From Cacajao melanocephalus (Eukaryota > Chordata > Mammalia > Primates > Pitheciidae): DNA of 64,000 nt. The position numbers and the translations under genes are program-made. The first letter of the stretch is position 1. The number at the start of each line of letters is the position of its first letter. A model generated the notes under the pieces. That model made no database searches and had not been told where the DNA came from. It was given only the letters and a program-made list of their open reading frames with translations. Positions 49,381-64,000 of this stretch are shown piece after piece. Location of the stretch: contig CAUYLG010048390.1 of assembly GCA_963573385.1 (NCBI GenBank), forward strand, positions 62,001 to 126,000, in the 5' to 3' direction.

Positions 49381-50469
49381 AGCAAAAAGTAAAGTAAAAA
49401 CACTTTTCTGATTCTGAAGGTCAGCTCATGTTTAGGTTACTCCCCCACCCCAAATTCCTTTTGTGGATTTATTCTTTTTGTCTATACCGGGAATCATTTC
49501 CGGAGCTCCCTGCCACGCATTAAAAGGTGCTCTCTTAGGCTGTTTAGATGTGCTTCTGGTTGCTGTAGAATAAATACGAGACAGTGCTTATCATTTTCTG
49601 AACAAGATCATGAAAGGGTTCACCCTGATCGTGAAAGGGTTTCACCTTCTAGAAGCATGTATTTGGTAAGCAGAGAAACTGTCGAGAAGGAGATCCAAGA
49701 CTGAGAGTATATGAATGTCTGCCAGCTCGCGGACCTGAGGGAGAGCATGGTGCATGGCTTTGTTCTGTACCTTGACTCTTTGATTTGTTAACCCATTGAA
49801 AATGTTTTTCAAGAAAGTAATTGACCAGAGTTTACACTTTTCTTTGTCTTCGCTCTGCCATAAGTAGCGCCTGGCATGTAGTGACTACCTGCTCTACCTG
49901 ATGAATTAGGAGAAAGCTGTAGGGCCCTCTTCTAAGACTACAACGGTGTAAACACCACTAAAATGATTGGGCTTTAATTCAAGACTTTAAATAATACATG
50001 AACAAAAGTACATCCTGCTCATAGATGGGAAATAACTATTAGTAATAACACAATATGCTACGTAAATAGTATTTCATTTGCAGAGAACATGCTTCTCCAA
50101 AGAGATCATAACTTGTGGCAAGAAAATGCTATTTTAGGATAATTACTAGCACCTCTTTTGGTTGTAATAAAAACCAAATTTTGAGTCATTCTTTATGTGC
50201 ACAATTCCCAGACAGAGAATTGCCTTAAAAACAGATGAGAAGTTTAAAAGAATATAAAATAGTTCTCAGTTTGTGGTATGGCCTCTTTTCAAGTAAAAAA
50301 ATCAAAGCTGTCTATTTTTATTATCTGTGGAACATAAGTCATAGTCAAAAACAATATCCAGTAGAAGTCTTTAAAGCGGTATTCTACCCTCTTAAAAATA
50401 TTTCTAGAATGCCATTTTACAAGATGTGAATCGCCATTAACTTCCTTGTAGCAACGTTGTGTATGCATG
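49381..50469. other. Unique stretch
   Basis: No gene recognised. A short imperfect tandem (GATCATGAAAGGGTTCACC / GATCGTGAAAGGGTTTCACC) lies at about 49,606-49,647. Confidence 0.4.
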
Positions 50470-51720
50470 CACTTGTGATTTTTAGAAATATTACTCCATT
50501 ATGGAAAAGGTAAAATATGTGCAAAGGTGAACAGAATAGTACAATCATCCTCCATTTTATCCATCACTCAACTTCAACAACTATCAATTTGTAGTCAATT
50601 TGGTTTCCTCTATAATCCTACCCACTTGCCTCCTCTCATATTATTTTTGAAGGAAATCCCCAGCAGATATAATTTCATCCATATATATTTTAGTATGTTT
50701 CTCTAAAAGATACTCTTTTTATTTGATGTATGTATTTATTTATATTTTGAGATGGAGTCTTGTTCTGTCACCCAGGCACCATCTTGACTCACTGCAACTT
50801 CGCCTCCCCGGTTCAAGTGATTCTCTCACCTCAGCCTCCCGAGTAGCTGGGATCACAGGTGTGCACCACCATGCCCGGCTAATTTTTGTATTTTTAGTAG
50901 AGTTGGGGTTTCACCATGTTGGCCAGGCTGGTTGCGAACTCCTGACCTCTAGTGATCTCGCCTCGACCTCCCAAAGTGCTGAGATTACAGGCATGAGCCA
51001 CTGTGCCCAGCCCAAGATACCCTTTTTAAAAGAAAGCATATTCACCACCAGTTTCACTCCTTAAAAATAATTAGGTCCTAACGTCATGAAATACCAAGTC
51101 ACTGTTCAAAAGTTCAATTAGTTCATGTATGTTACAACTGATTTTGTTTACAGTTTGTTTTGAGCAGGATATAGAGAAATGCCAACCATTATGAGTAGAT
51201 GTTATCTCTTATGTTTTTATAATAGGTGCCCCTACAACACTTTTTTCCCCTTAAACTTGAGTTGTTGAAGAAATTCGATCATTTATTCTGTAGAGTTTTC
51301 CACAGTATGAATTTTCCTGGTGCTGGCTCAGTGGTGTAGTTTAACACGATCCTGTCCTGTATTTCCTTTAGATAGGTAGTCAGCTCTAGAAACTTGATCA
51401 GCTTCAGGTTTGAATATTTTGGCAAAATTACTTTATAGGTGGTCTGGTGTGTTCTACCAAGAGGAAGCCTGCTATATTTAGTTGTCCATTTTTGCGATGT
51501 TACCGGCCTTTGAGAATCAGTGTCTATATGATACATTGGTTAATTCATTATAATTTGTAAAGTGGTGACTTTTCATTTCATTCTGAGTTATTAAGTGAAA
51601 TACTTTTCCTTTAAAGAAAAATTTTTCCTCGTTTGGCGTAGAGTTATTCAGTGGTATGGTTCCTATACAGGAAATGCATGATTCTTTCTTTTAGTTTACC
51701 AAATTTCAAAATAATGAGCA
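50470..51720. repeat. Old L1 3' UTR-type sequence, split by an Alu
   Basis: AATAGTACAATCATCCTCCATTTTATCCATCACTCAACTTC and CCCCAGCAGATATAATTTCATCC resemble an old L1M 3' UTR; text resumes after the Alu. Confidence 0.5.
50737..51013 (-). repeat. Alu, antisense
   Basis: TTTGAGATGGAGTCTTGTTC to GCCACTGTGCCCAGCC; short deletion after CACCCAGGC. Confidence 0.92.
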
Positions 51721-51861
51721 GTATTGCTAGTACTCTCTACCAAAAATGAACAAATCTTTTCTTTTCTTAAGCATTGTAATGAACTCATAGAATTAAACAT
51801 ATTTGATGTGTTTTACTCTTTTGCTGTTATTATTGTTACTTATATCCAAAACATTTCTTTC

Positions 51862-52150
51862 TTTTTCTTAATACAAAGTTTCACTCTGTTGCCCAGGCTA
51901 GAATACATGGTAAGATCATGGCTTACTGCAGCCTCAACTTCCTGGGCTCAAGCAATCCTTCCACCCCACCCTCTCAAGTAGCTGTGACTGCAGGCGCATG
52001 CCGCCACACCTGGCTAATTTTGTAATTTTTGTAGAGATGAGGGTTCGCTATGTTGCTCAGGCTGGTCTCAAACTCCTGACTTCAAGTGATCCTCTTGCCT
52101 TGGCCTCCCAGCGTGTTGCAATTACAGACGTGAGCCACTCCACCTGGCTA
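51862..52150 (-). repeat. Alu, antisense, old
   Basis: TTTCTTAATACAAAGTTTCACTCTG to GTGAGCCACTCCACCTGGC; AluJ-like. Confidence 0.85.
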
Positions 52151-52890
52151 AAATGTTTCGTCTTTAAGTTGACTTTGAATCCTTTTGACACAACCTTCTC
52201 TGCTGTCTTCTTGGATACAACACTCCAGGTTCATTTTGAACAACTTTTTTCCCCCAGACCTGGATTGGGCCATTTCTCCAGGCAGCTCTGTATCTGTAAC
52301 ATATTGTAGAATGGCAAAATTAAGCTAGTTCACATATGCGTTACCTCACATACTTAACAATTTTTGTAGTGAGAACACTTAAAATCTACTCTCTTAATTT
52401 ATAAGAATATAACACATTGTTATTAACTATTATTACTGTGTTGTATAATAGAGCTTCTTGAACTTACCTTTCTTATCAGACTAAGATTTCGAATCATTTT
52501 TGTTGCTATGTTTCTGTTCCATTGCTTTGATTGCTTTTATGTTACGCATACAGGAATTTCTTGTCTTCCATACTTACAACTTTCTCTCAAATGTTTTTTT
52601 TTTTAATTTCGCTTTGATTTAAAATTTTTTCCTCATATTGTTTCTGTTTTCAGTAAGACATTAGCTGTGGTGCTTATTAACTCTTGTGTTACTTCTAATT
52701 CAGTTTTCATGTATAAAATTATCATTTTAAATTCTTTACTAAATTCTTATACCTTATTTCTGAATTTTTAAAATTTTTGAGTTATTTTTTCATAGCCTTT
52801 ATCATTTTTTAAATATCTTTTAGCATATTTTAAAACAGGCAACAGTCATCTGTTCAGTAGACATGTCTTCCTGGCTTGTCTGTTTGATAG
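52151..52890. other. AT-rich stretch, probably decayed LINE
   Basis: No clear element or gene. Confidence 0.3.
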
Positions 52891-54257
52891 ACGTATCTTT
52901 CTCTCATTGGTCTGCAGATCCATTATTTCACTCCTGTTTTTTTCTCTTTTAATAAGTTTGTTTAGTTTTAATAAGTTTGTTTAATCATTTGCAATCTCTT
53001 TTATACCTTAGTTTCATCTCCCTGTTGTTTCTTCTTTCCCTCTTCTCTCTGTCTTTGTTTTTCTTCCTTTTTTCTTGGTTAGTCGAGGCATAATTCGTAT
53101 ACATTTAAAATGCACAGACCCTAAGTGTTCCTTTCAGTGATTCCTTGTAAACGAAAACATGATTTAAAACAGTTGTGTTTTCAATCTGTTTACTTCACAC
53201 CTCTCTGAAGAGATGGTTATTGTTCTGATTTTTCAACATAGATTAATTTTATGTATGCTTGGACTTTGTATAAATGGAATCATATGACATATATAATTTT
53301 GGCTCTTTTTTTCACTTACATTGTTTTTTAGAGTAATTTCATATTGATATATCAGGAACTTCTTCGTTTTATTGTTAAGTAGTATTTCATCGTATTTATA
53401 GATCACAGTGTATCCATTCCCCTGTTCATGGACATTTGGGTCTCCAATTTTGGGTTGTTATTAGCAGGGCTGCTGTGAACATTCTTGTATGAGTCTCTTT
53501 GTATACATGTTTCATTTCCCTTGGAATTAATAGGTGAGGATAGGTTTTCTGAGTCATGTTATACATATATGTATAAATTTGTAAGAAATTGTCAAGCACT
53601 TCTTCAAAGTGGTTTGCCATTTTACACTCTCAAAAGCACTGTATGAAAATTTCAGTAGCTCTATATTCTTGCCGATGTGTCTTATTACTTTATCAGTCTT
53701 TTTGATTTAAGCCAACTCTTATGAGTATGAAATGGCATAATAGTATATTTAAGTGAAAATAATTTTTACTTTGCTAAAGTCTAATTTATCAATTTTTTTT
53801 TCTTATGGTTAGTCCTTTTTGTGTCTTATCTAAGAAATTTGGTTTAGCCCAAGGATGTAAAGACATTTTAAAAAATGTTTTCTTTTAGAAGCCTTATGTT
53901 TCTGTCTTCTATATCCAAATACTTGTTTTTTTTTTTTTTTGTATTGAGTAAGGATTTTTTTCCAAACAGATATTCCATTGTTCTAGCACCATTTGGTAAA
54001 AAAAATCTTTTCTACCTCCCATTGAATTGGCTCGCCACCTTTTGTAAAAAAACAGATGACCTTATATGTGCAAATCTCCTTCCAGATCCTTATACTAATA
54101 CCATACTCTATTACTGTAGTTTTATAATAACTCTTGAAATCAGATAATGTAAGTCCTTCACCTTTGTTCTTTTTTTTAAAAATGCATTTTTTTTTTTGCT
54201 ATTTCAGATGCTTTCTATTTTTACATAAATTAGAATCAGCATAACCATTCCTGTAAA

Positions 54258-54290
54258 AACAACAACAACAACAACAACAACAAAAAAACC
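54258..54290 (+). repeat. (AAC)n microsatellite
   Basis: About nine AAC units ending in A7 within the L1. Confidence 0.9.
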
Positions 54291-54674
54291 TCTTGATTGG
54301 GATTGCTTTGACTCCATGGAATAATTTGGGACAAATTGGTCTTAACAATACTGAATCTTTCAACCCAAGAATATGTTATACCTTTACAGTTACTTAAGCT
54401 TTCTTTAAATACTCTCAGCAGTGTTTGTAGTTTTCACACTTTTATTTGATTTATTGTTAGATAGTTGATGTTTTATAATAGGAATATAAGTTATAGTGTT
54501 TTAAAACATGTCTTTCCAGTGGTCTTTTCCAGGGTGTATAAAAATACAATTAATTTTTAAATATCCACCTTTTATCTTATGGGATCAATATTAATTTTAC
54601 TTATTTAGTTCTGAGTAAATTCACTTATTGATTCTAATAGGTTTTGTTATGTTTGTAAATTCCATAGTGTTTTC

Positions 54675-54835
54675 TATGTATATAACCATGTTTATATATT
54701 TATATATACATATATATGTATATATCCTATATATGTTGTATATGTGTGCTATATATACTTTTATAACAATATCATATTGATACATATGTATATCAAAACA
54801 TATATATGTGTGTATGCATATATATATAGCTATAT
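54675..54835 (+). repeat. TA/TATG-rich low-complexity tract
   Basis: About 160 bp of TATA, TATATG and TGTA units. Confidence 0.9.
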
Positions 54836-56760
54836 TTCTTCCTTTCCAATCATCTTTTTCTTTATTAACTGGCTAGGGATTTCAGTACAGTGTTGAATAG
54901 AAGTGCAAAGACCAGTCATTCTTGTTTTATTTCTGAACTGAAAAGAAAATATCAAATACACTGAATATGTTAACTGTAGGTTTTTCATACATAGTATTTA
55001 TCTAATTGTATACGTTTACTTCTAGTCTTAGCTTGCAGAGAGTTTTTTCCGTTTTGTAATAATGAACTGATGTTGATTCTTTTCAAGTGTGGCAAATTAC
55101 ACTGATTGCTTTTCAAATGTTAACACCATTTTGTATTATTAGGGTAAACCCCAATTTGTCATGTTGTATTATCCACTTTAGAATTTGCTGCATTTGATTT
55201 GATGTTTTGTTAAGGATTTTTTTTTTTTGCTTATGATCATGAGGGATATTTGTCTATAAATTTATTTTTTTTCTTTCATAATATCTTTTTTAGTTTTCAG
55301 TATCAACATCAGGGTAAAGCTGGCTTCATAAAATGAGTTGGGAAGTATACCCTCTTCTGTTTTCTGGATGATTAGTGTAAGATTGGCTTTATTTCTTCAT
55401 CAGATGTTTGTTAATTCACTTATGAAACAAGTAGGGCCATAATTGTTTGAAGTGTGGAGATAAATTTGATTACAGGTTTATAAAAATTTCCTATATATGG
55501 AAAATAATTGAACTTTCTCAGATTTAGGGGTACTTACATTTTCTGTTTTTGTCAGAAATAACTTTCTTTTAGAAAGTTTTGTTGTTTAAGTAATTTGCTT
55601 ATTTCATTCAAATTGTTTATCACATCATCACATTATCATTTTAAGCCAGTATGATCTATAAAAATGACTGCTTTCATCCCTAGGATTCATACTTTGCATT
55701 TTCTCTCTTTTTATCTTAATCAGTCTTGGTAGGCATTTATCAAGTTTACTAAGCTGAATTTTCAGTAAGCCAATTTCTGACTGAGATGATTTTCTGTAAG
55801 ATCTAGTTTCTATTCCTTCATTTTGTGCTCTTTTTATTATTTCCTTTCTTCTACTAAGCTGGGTTTAATTTGCTCATTTATAGTTTCTTGAGTTGAATGT
55901 CTAAATAACTGATTTTACACATTTCTTTTCAATGTATTTAAAGCTCAAAATTTCTCTCTAAGTACTTGCTTTACCTGTATTCCATACATTTTGGTATTTT
56001 TTTGTTTTTATTTTTATTTAGTTTGGAATATTTTCTCATTTCTTTCAGGATTTCTTTTTGATCTGTGGGTTATTTATCACAAGTTTGCTTAATTGCCAAA
56101 TTGGATATTACCTAGATCTTACTTTTATTCTTTCATAATTTAATACCACTGTGCTCAGGGAACTTACTCTGGAAAACTTCAGTTTGAAATTTACTGAGAC
56201 TTGTTTTATGACTCAGCATATGGTCTATGTTGATGAATATTTCATGTGCTCTTGTATATTCTACCATTGATCATAATGTTCTATAAATGCCGACTGGGTC
56301 AGTTTTTGATAACAATATTCAACTCTTCTATGTCATTAGTGATATTTTAATCTAGTTCTCTTGACTAATGAGAAAGAGGTGTTAAGACATCCAATTAGAT
56401 TATGATTTTGTCTCTTTTTCTTTTGGTCCTGCAATTTTTGTTTCATGAATTTTGAAACTGCTTTATTAGATGCATGTCTTTAGGATTGTTAAGTCTTCTT
56501 GATAAGGTGGATGCTTTTATAATTATGAAATAACACCCTGGTTATGTTCTTTGTCTTGGATTTCTACTTGGATAATAAAGAAAAACAGGCCAACTTTGCT
56601 ATGGTTAGTGTTTTTACATATCTTTTTCCGCTGCAATATTTTTATCTTGCTCATTTTTATTTGAAATAGATTTTACTGAAATTTTAGGAGGAATAGTTGC
56701 ATGAGGAAAGCATTTTTAACTTCAGTGCTCTAGAGCTTCCTCCTTTGTTGCTTTTGCACA

Positions 56761-57490
56761 ATAGTAAGTACATTTTACCTGCATTTTCTGTTTTCTTTGT
56801 TATTGAGTTTTTCCTGCACAATTTGAATTCCACTCTCAGCATTTTCTCTCAATGCAGAGCTTAGCCCTAAAAGGGAGTTTCTCTTGGGTTAGTTAGTACT
56901 AAGAGTTCATATAGCTCAGACTGCTTCCAGCCCTTTCAGAAGTTACTGTACATCCCTTCTTCTGTTCCATGCATTCAAATGTGTAAAACTTCTTCCAGTT
57001 TCAGCACAGTTCTCAGGTTAGCCCTGACACTTTTCAGGAATACCTGTTTGTAATTTGGGGGTTCTTCTGCTTTTAGGAGAGTTTTCCTGTTGCTTCCCTC
57101 TGCTTCCGCCTATACAGATGATGTTACCACGTGGTTTTATGTTGTGAGTAGTTTGTCCTTAGCTGTTTGTAATTGTGAGATTTGTTGTGGACGTTAGATA
57201 CCTAGGTCTTTGTAGATATCTCCCTGTGAGCTTTGATTTTTAATATTAATTGTTCTTTCCATTTTTATGTGAGATTCAGAGAAATTCCAAAATGATTCTG
57301 CTTCTGTAGCTATCATTTTAGAGCTCTGCGAGTACCTCGATTCCATTGCAGAGAAGTATATTCATACTGTCTGATGTTTGCAGCAAAAGAAGTGTGGTGT
57401 TGATCTAGTTGAGAAAGAATCCAGATCAGAGGGATCTTGATTGTTCAGTGACATCTGGAGTTATCTGTTATTGTAATTAATGCATTTTTT
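56761..57490. other. Unique or decayed LINE sequence
   Basis: No gene recognised. Confidence 0.3.
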
Positions 57491-57507
57491 TATAACTGCA
57501 CATCTTT

Positions 57508-57781
57508 TTTTTTTTTTTATCACCAGGCTGGAGTGCAGTGGTGTGATCTTGTCTCACTGCAACCTCCGCCTCCTGGGTTCAAGCAATTTTCTGCTTCAGC
57601 CTCCTGAGTAGCTGGGATTACAGGTGCCCAACAACATGCCCAGCTAATGGTTTTTGTATCTTCAGTAGAGATGGGGTTTCACCATCTTGGCCAGGTTGGT
57701 CTCAAACTCCTGATCTCCTGATCCATCCACCTCAGCCTCCCAAAGTGCTGGGTTTACAGGTGTGAGCCACCACGCTAGGCC
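57508..57781 (-). repeat. Alu, antisense, first of same-site pair
   Basis: T-run then TTATCACCAGGCTGGAGTGC to CACCACGCTAGGCC; lacks GAGACGGAGTCTCGCTCTG at its 3' end. Flanked by TATAACTGCACATCTTTT on both sides. Confidence 0.93.
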
Positions 57782-57798
57782 TATAACTGCACATCTTT

Positions 57799-58080
57799 TG
57801 TTTGTTTTGAGACAGAGTCTCACTCTGTTGCCCCGATTGGAGTGCAGTGGTACAATCTCAGCTCACTGCAACCTCCACCCCCCTGGGTCCAGGCGATTCT
57901 CTTGCCTCAGCCTCCTGAGTAGCTGGGATTACAGGCATGTGCCACTGCGCCTGGCTACTTTCTGTATTTTTAGTAGAGACGGAGTTTTACCGTCTCGGTC
58001 TTGAACTCTTGACCTCATGATTCACCCCCGTCAGCCTCCCAAAGTGCTGGGATTACAGGTGTGAGCCACCGCACCCGGCC
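57799..58080 (-). repeat. Alu, antisense, second of same-site pair
   Basis: GTTTGTTTTGAGACAGAGTCTC to GAGCCACCGCACCCGGCC; shares the middle TATAACTGCACATCTTTT with the first Alu and has another copy at 58,081. Confidence 0.94.
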
Positions 58081-58098
58081 TATAACTGCACATCTTTT

Positions 58099-58784
58099 AA
58101 CTATTACCTCTTCCTGTGGCAGGGTCATTTTGAGGGAGTCTCACAGAGAAGCCTGTGTAGGAAGGAAGGTCCTGGGTAAGATGTCTGTCTTTTTGTAGTG
58201 AATCCTGCGTTGCCATATGGTGGCCGGGATCCTCCTGATTTCAGATGTAAATGAAGGAGATAATTCAGAAAAGATGGACTCTAATCTCTACCACCCGCCA
58301 CCCAAATGGGTCTCTTTCATGTTATGCAAGTTTGCATTTGCTGAAGGCTACCTAATGCTGAACCGGATTACATAACCAAAAATGCCTCTGGCATGAAAGA
58401 TACCTTGATAATCTGTAGAAATTATTGTCCTGTTATTTGCTTTTTTTTTTTTAAAGTATTTACACTTTATTTCAGGAAGAGGGGTGGCAGAGTACAGTTG
58501 AGACAGCACTTGTGATCCTCAGATAATTCTTCTGGACATTCCATGTCACACACTCAAGTACACTTATTTTTCACCATGGCCACACGCAAAGAAATAGCTG
58601 CCAACATTCATTTCTTTTTATTGAAACTCATGCCAATAATCAGGTTCACATTTGACTTTAAATCAAGTGTTGGATACACATTTGGCTCACAGGGTCATAA
58701 AGTTTTGTGCAAGGAACATTTTTATTGAAAAAAATTTGCCTCTTACAAAGTTAATATGTATTTTACTACTTTAGTTTATAACTT
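58099..58784. other. Unique stretch (formin intron)
   Basis: No exon recognised. Confidence 0.4.
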
Positions 58785-58940
58785 GCAAGGTACTTTTATT
58801 TAATCTTCATGACAACCTTGAAAAGCTGGCATTTTTTTCCACTTATAGATGAAAAAACTGAGGCTCAGAAGTTAAATTACCTGCCGAAATCTATGTGGGT
58901 AATTTATGATAGAGCCAAGAAGAAATTATTGAATAATCAG
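58785..58940 (-). repeat. MIR fragment
   Basis: ATCTTCATGACAACCTTGAAAAGC and ATAGATGAAAAAACTGAGGCTCAGAAG are antisense MIR core. Confidence 0.8.
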
Positions 58941-59164
58941 AATAATTATCACTAGTATCGGAAGCCTCTGTGCCTACTGGTAACTAAAAAAACATCTTCA
59001 GAGAACAAGATCACATGAGAATTTGTTAATACATCAGCCCCAATTGAATTAGTTATAATTTAGAGAATATTTTTAGGAAATATATATTTATATTTATTTA
59101 ACATGCAATATAAAATAGTAAATATAATATAACATGTCCTATAAAATGCATTTGTGTTGACACA

Positions 59165-59365
59165 TTCAACAAACACTTTGGCAGTTCATTTTTATGCACT
59201 GGACTTCAAAACAACTGTTTATGATCTGTTTTACAGTGGAAAAGCTGGTGCAAATGGCATGAAATGGTTTGCTCATATAGCTGGTCGTAGAGTCAGGATT
59301 CAATATTCCATGTCTCCTCATTCTAAATCTTATATTCCTTGCTTTTTATACCATGCTACCTCCTG
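59165..59365 (-). repeat. MIR-like fragment, head portion
   Basis: GGTCGTAGAGTCAGGATTCAATATTCC to TACCATGCTACCTCC resembles the antisense tRNA-like head of MIR. Confidence 0.5.
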
Positions 59366-60092
59366 ATAAAACTTTCAAAATTTTGCAAGATAGCTGAATG
59401 GATGAACTAGCCATTACAACTTACATATTGCTACCCAAACAGATGGGCTTGCTGTGTAATAATCAATTTTATGAAGTACAAAGACCAGGACAATGATGAA
59501 AATGAATAAATGGATAGAAAAGACTTGAGACCTAACTTCAGCCTAACCGGTCATACATTCTCTTTAGGTATATAAGGAAAGTGACCAGTTTTCCCAGAAG
59601 GCATATATGTATTTATATTATCAGTTTTAAGAAAATATGACCCAGATATATCTTAGACTATTTGTGTTCTCTGCCATCTATTCTCCGGGCAGTTCTGATA
59701 CCATCAACACATTATGCCAGACTCATTCTAATGTCATTACCATAGCTGGGGCAGCCAGATCCTCACGAAGCATAGCCACTCAACAGCCTGACTCTTTCTC
59801 AGGATTAATTGACTGTACTGTGTCATTTTTCTAATAAGCTAAGGAGAAAAATATAATACCTGAGATCCACACATTTGATTAAATCAGTCTTGTCATCTCT
59901 ACCTAGAACTTAAAAAGCTGATATCCTAGGAATCTTGCTGCTCAAAGACAGCCATAGGGAAGTTTAAAATCAGAGCAGATTAGGCATACATTGGTAACCC
60001 ACAGTTAAGAGTAGCTGTGAATGTTTGTTTTTGCATGTGATGTTCTGACCCTTTTACCTTCTGAGCAAACTCACCTTAAAGATCTCAGTATT
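59366..60092. other. Unique stretch (formin intron)
   Basis: No exon recognised. Confidence 0.4.
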
Positions 60093-62570
<2,478 letters not shown>

Positions 62571-62580
62571 TTACATCCTG

Positions 62581-63230
62581 AGAAACTTTGTTCACAAAAT
62601 TCCACTGTTTTCTGCTTATTGTCTTCATTTTGGTCTGCTTACACATGATACCGTGGCTGTTCTGGTTTTCAGTTTTCGATTTTGATACCTCCTTAAATTA
62701 GATGAATTAATTGGTAATATTTATTGAGCCTGTAAACTATGCCAGACTTGCACTCACTTCTATAATTGATTACTTAGAATCCATAGGTCTGTCATAGAAG
62801 AAACTAGCCTCAGTGAATAGTAGGTGGAAAAAGAAATGATTTGAACAGAAGGAAAGCCTTTAAACATCTACTCTAAAGATAATGTGTTTATTCCACTTCC
62901 AAATGCATCAGTAGGTGTCAATGTAAATGATGAACTTTTAGTTAAATTTCTGTGCAGGTGGGTAGAAGAGAGAATTGCTTAGAAATAAGTGTCTTTGAAT
63001 CACTGTTCTTTTCCTTCAGACTAAGTCGTATATTAAGTGATATTTTCTTTAAAAAAAAAACCTTCTCAGTTTGGAAAATTGTAAAAAGGAAACTTTTTTT
63101 TTTAACCTTAGCACATCACACATAACTTCCCTTCATGCCCTTCCCTGAGTCCCTCCATCCCTCCTTTTACCTCTAATCTAAACCTGGTCCCCTGGAAAAG
63201 GGTTTGAAACTCATTCACACTAAGGTTCAA
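62581..63230. other. Formin intron, unique
   Basis: Possible L2-type trace at 62,715-62,830 (GGTAATATTTATTGAGCCTG). No exon. Confidence 0.35.
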
Positions 63231-63960
63231 GACGAAAAGGGTCGTATTTCCCCTTTTGCGATTATTTTCATCGTGTCTAGGATTAGAGTCCTCAATAAGA
63301 ATGGGAATGGTGTGATTCTAGACATCAGCAAGATGGGACTGATGACGCTGTCGCTTTAGAGTAGCTGCTCCGACGCACATCACGTAAGCTAGTGCATTGC
63401 AGCTGGAGAATGGCTCGGTCCTGTCGAGGAGGTCCCAGGCCAAGGATGCTGGACACCCTCCTTGTCACTGTCTTCTGCTAGCATAGACCAGAACATAAGC
63501 TGGAGGGATGCTTCCTCAGAGAAAATGTTGAGAGGGACCAATTCAGATGCATTGCTCCCTAAGCATCCTCACAGTCCCATCTAATACATGCCCCATGACA
63601 GCATCCTCACAGTCCCATCCGACACATGCTCCATGTGATACAATTGTTTCTAGGTGACATTTTCAATAACCACACACTGTTTGGTGGCATTGTGTACATC
63701 TGACATGCCCAGAATGAGCTTTCCTTCACTCTCAAAGTATCTCATACAGTCAGCCAGATCTGTTTCTAATGCTTTAGCCTGGGCTTACCATGTCCTAGAA
63801 ATATGCGATGGGCTTCGAGCTCATACTTGGTGAGTTTACATTCATGTTTGCAGTGCTGCGGATTGGCAGTTTACAAGTGCTCTTTACTGCAGACTTCTCC
63901 GTTTTCTAAATCATTTGCTTTTAATAAAGGGCTAAGGAAGAACACGTGGCAGATGAGAGA
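63230..63960 (-). pseudogene. Possible decayed retrocopy, unidentified
   Basis: This block has more CpG than its surroundings and, on the minus strand, broken frames with protein-like text: YELEAHRIFLGHG, then after a frame change ALETDLADCMRYFESEGKLI, then further shifts. The pattern suggests a frameshifted processed copy or an old transposon coding region. No parent gene or poly(A) was recognised. An unrelated 38-bp tandem duplication lies inside it. Confidence 0.25.
63562..63637 (+). repeat. 38-bp tandem duplication
   Basis: Two copies starting AGCATCCTCACAGTCCCATC (63,562 and 63,600), each followed by a near-identical ACATGCYCCATG segment, differing at a few CpG/TpG positions. Confidence 0.93.
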
Positions 63961-64000
63961 GTGCTGCTTTGCCCTTTGATTTCCAAAATCCATTACCCTC

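Larger units (their letters stand above)
53050..56760 (-). repeat. Long antisense L1 (3' end through ORF2)
   Basis: Runs 3' to 5' from an L1M 3' UTR (CCATTCCCCTGTTCATGGAC) through ORF2 complements (ACTCTTGAAATCAGATAATG, TGATCTGTGGGTTATTTATC, GGTCTATGTTGATGAATATTTCATG). About 3.7 kb, heavily mutated. Confidence 0.75.

Overview
This is nuclear DNA from a primate. About 45 Alu copies are spread across the window, several with Y/S-type diagnostic bases, alongside old L1, MIR, L2, MER2/MER5-type and other DNA-transposon fossils, with mammalian GT-AG spliced exons between them. The Alus point to a simian; the species cannot be read from the sequence. No bacterial features, CRISPR arrays, rRNA or tRNA genes were seen, and there are no runs of N.

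Left part (1 to about 19,860, + strand): the last six coding exons and 3' UTR of B3GALNT2, a GT31 beta-1,3-N-acetylgalactosaminyltransferase that modifies alpha-dystroglycan. All six exons are open, phase-compatible and bounded by AG/GT. They encode 246 residues, which fits the C-terminal half of a roughly 500-residue protein. Convergent to it on the - strand are the last three coding exons of TBCE (tubulin folding cofactor E), encoding its C-terminal ubiquitin-like domain. The final two TBCE exons lie inside the B3GALNT2 3' UTR, so the two mRNAs are natural antisense partners.

Middle (about 23,010 to 61,330): no exon I could recognise. It is a patchwork of Alus, antisense L1 ORF2/3'-end remnants (39.7-41.3, 45.2-46.6 and 53.0-56.7 kb), MIR/L2 relics, simple repeats, an unidentified retrocopy-like insert at 45.4-45.8 kb, and unique sequence. 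The eleven or more upstream TBCE exons expected to continue on the - strand were not found by eye.

Right part: one clean 150-nt exon on the + strand (61,337-61,486) encodes the C-terminal part of an FMN1/FMN2-type formin FH2 domain. In the human reference map, B3GALNT2 and TBCE lie about 5 Mb from FMN2 on chromosome 1q, in orientations such that a single inversion with breakpoints inside TBCE and FMN2 would give exactly this layout: B3GALNT2 on +, the TBCE 3' end on -, then the FMN2 3' end on +. The window therefore probably carries a rearrangement junction, real, duplicated or an assembly artefact, between 23.0 and 61.3 kb. This is its most interesting feature.

The rest is intron and repeat. 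Local structures worth noting are a perfect 15-bp-stem hairpin at 22.03 kb, a nested inverted repeat at 44.2 kb, a 114-bp tandem duplication at 9.3 kb, a direct repeat shared by 31.2 and 36.8 kb, and two head-to-tail Alus sharing one target-site sequence at 57.5-58.1 kb.
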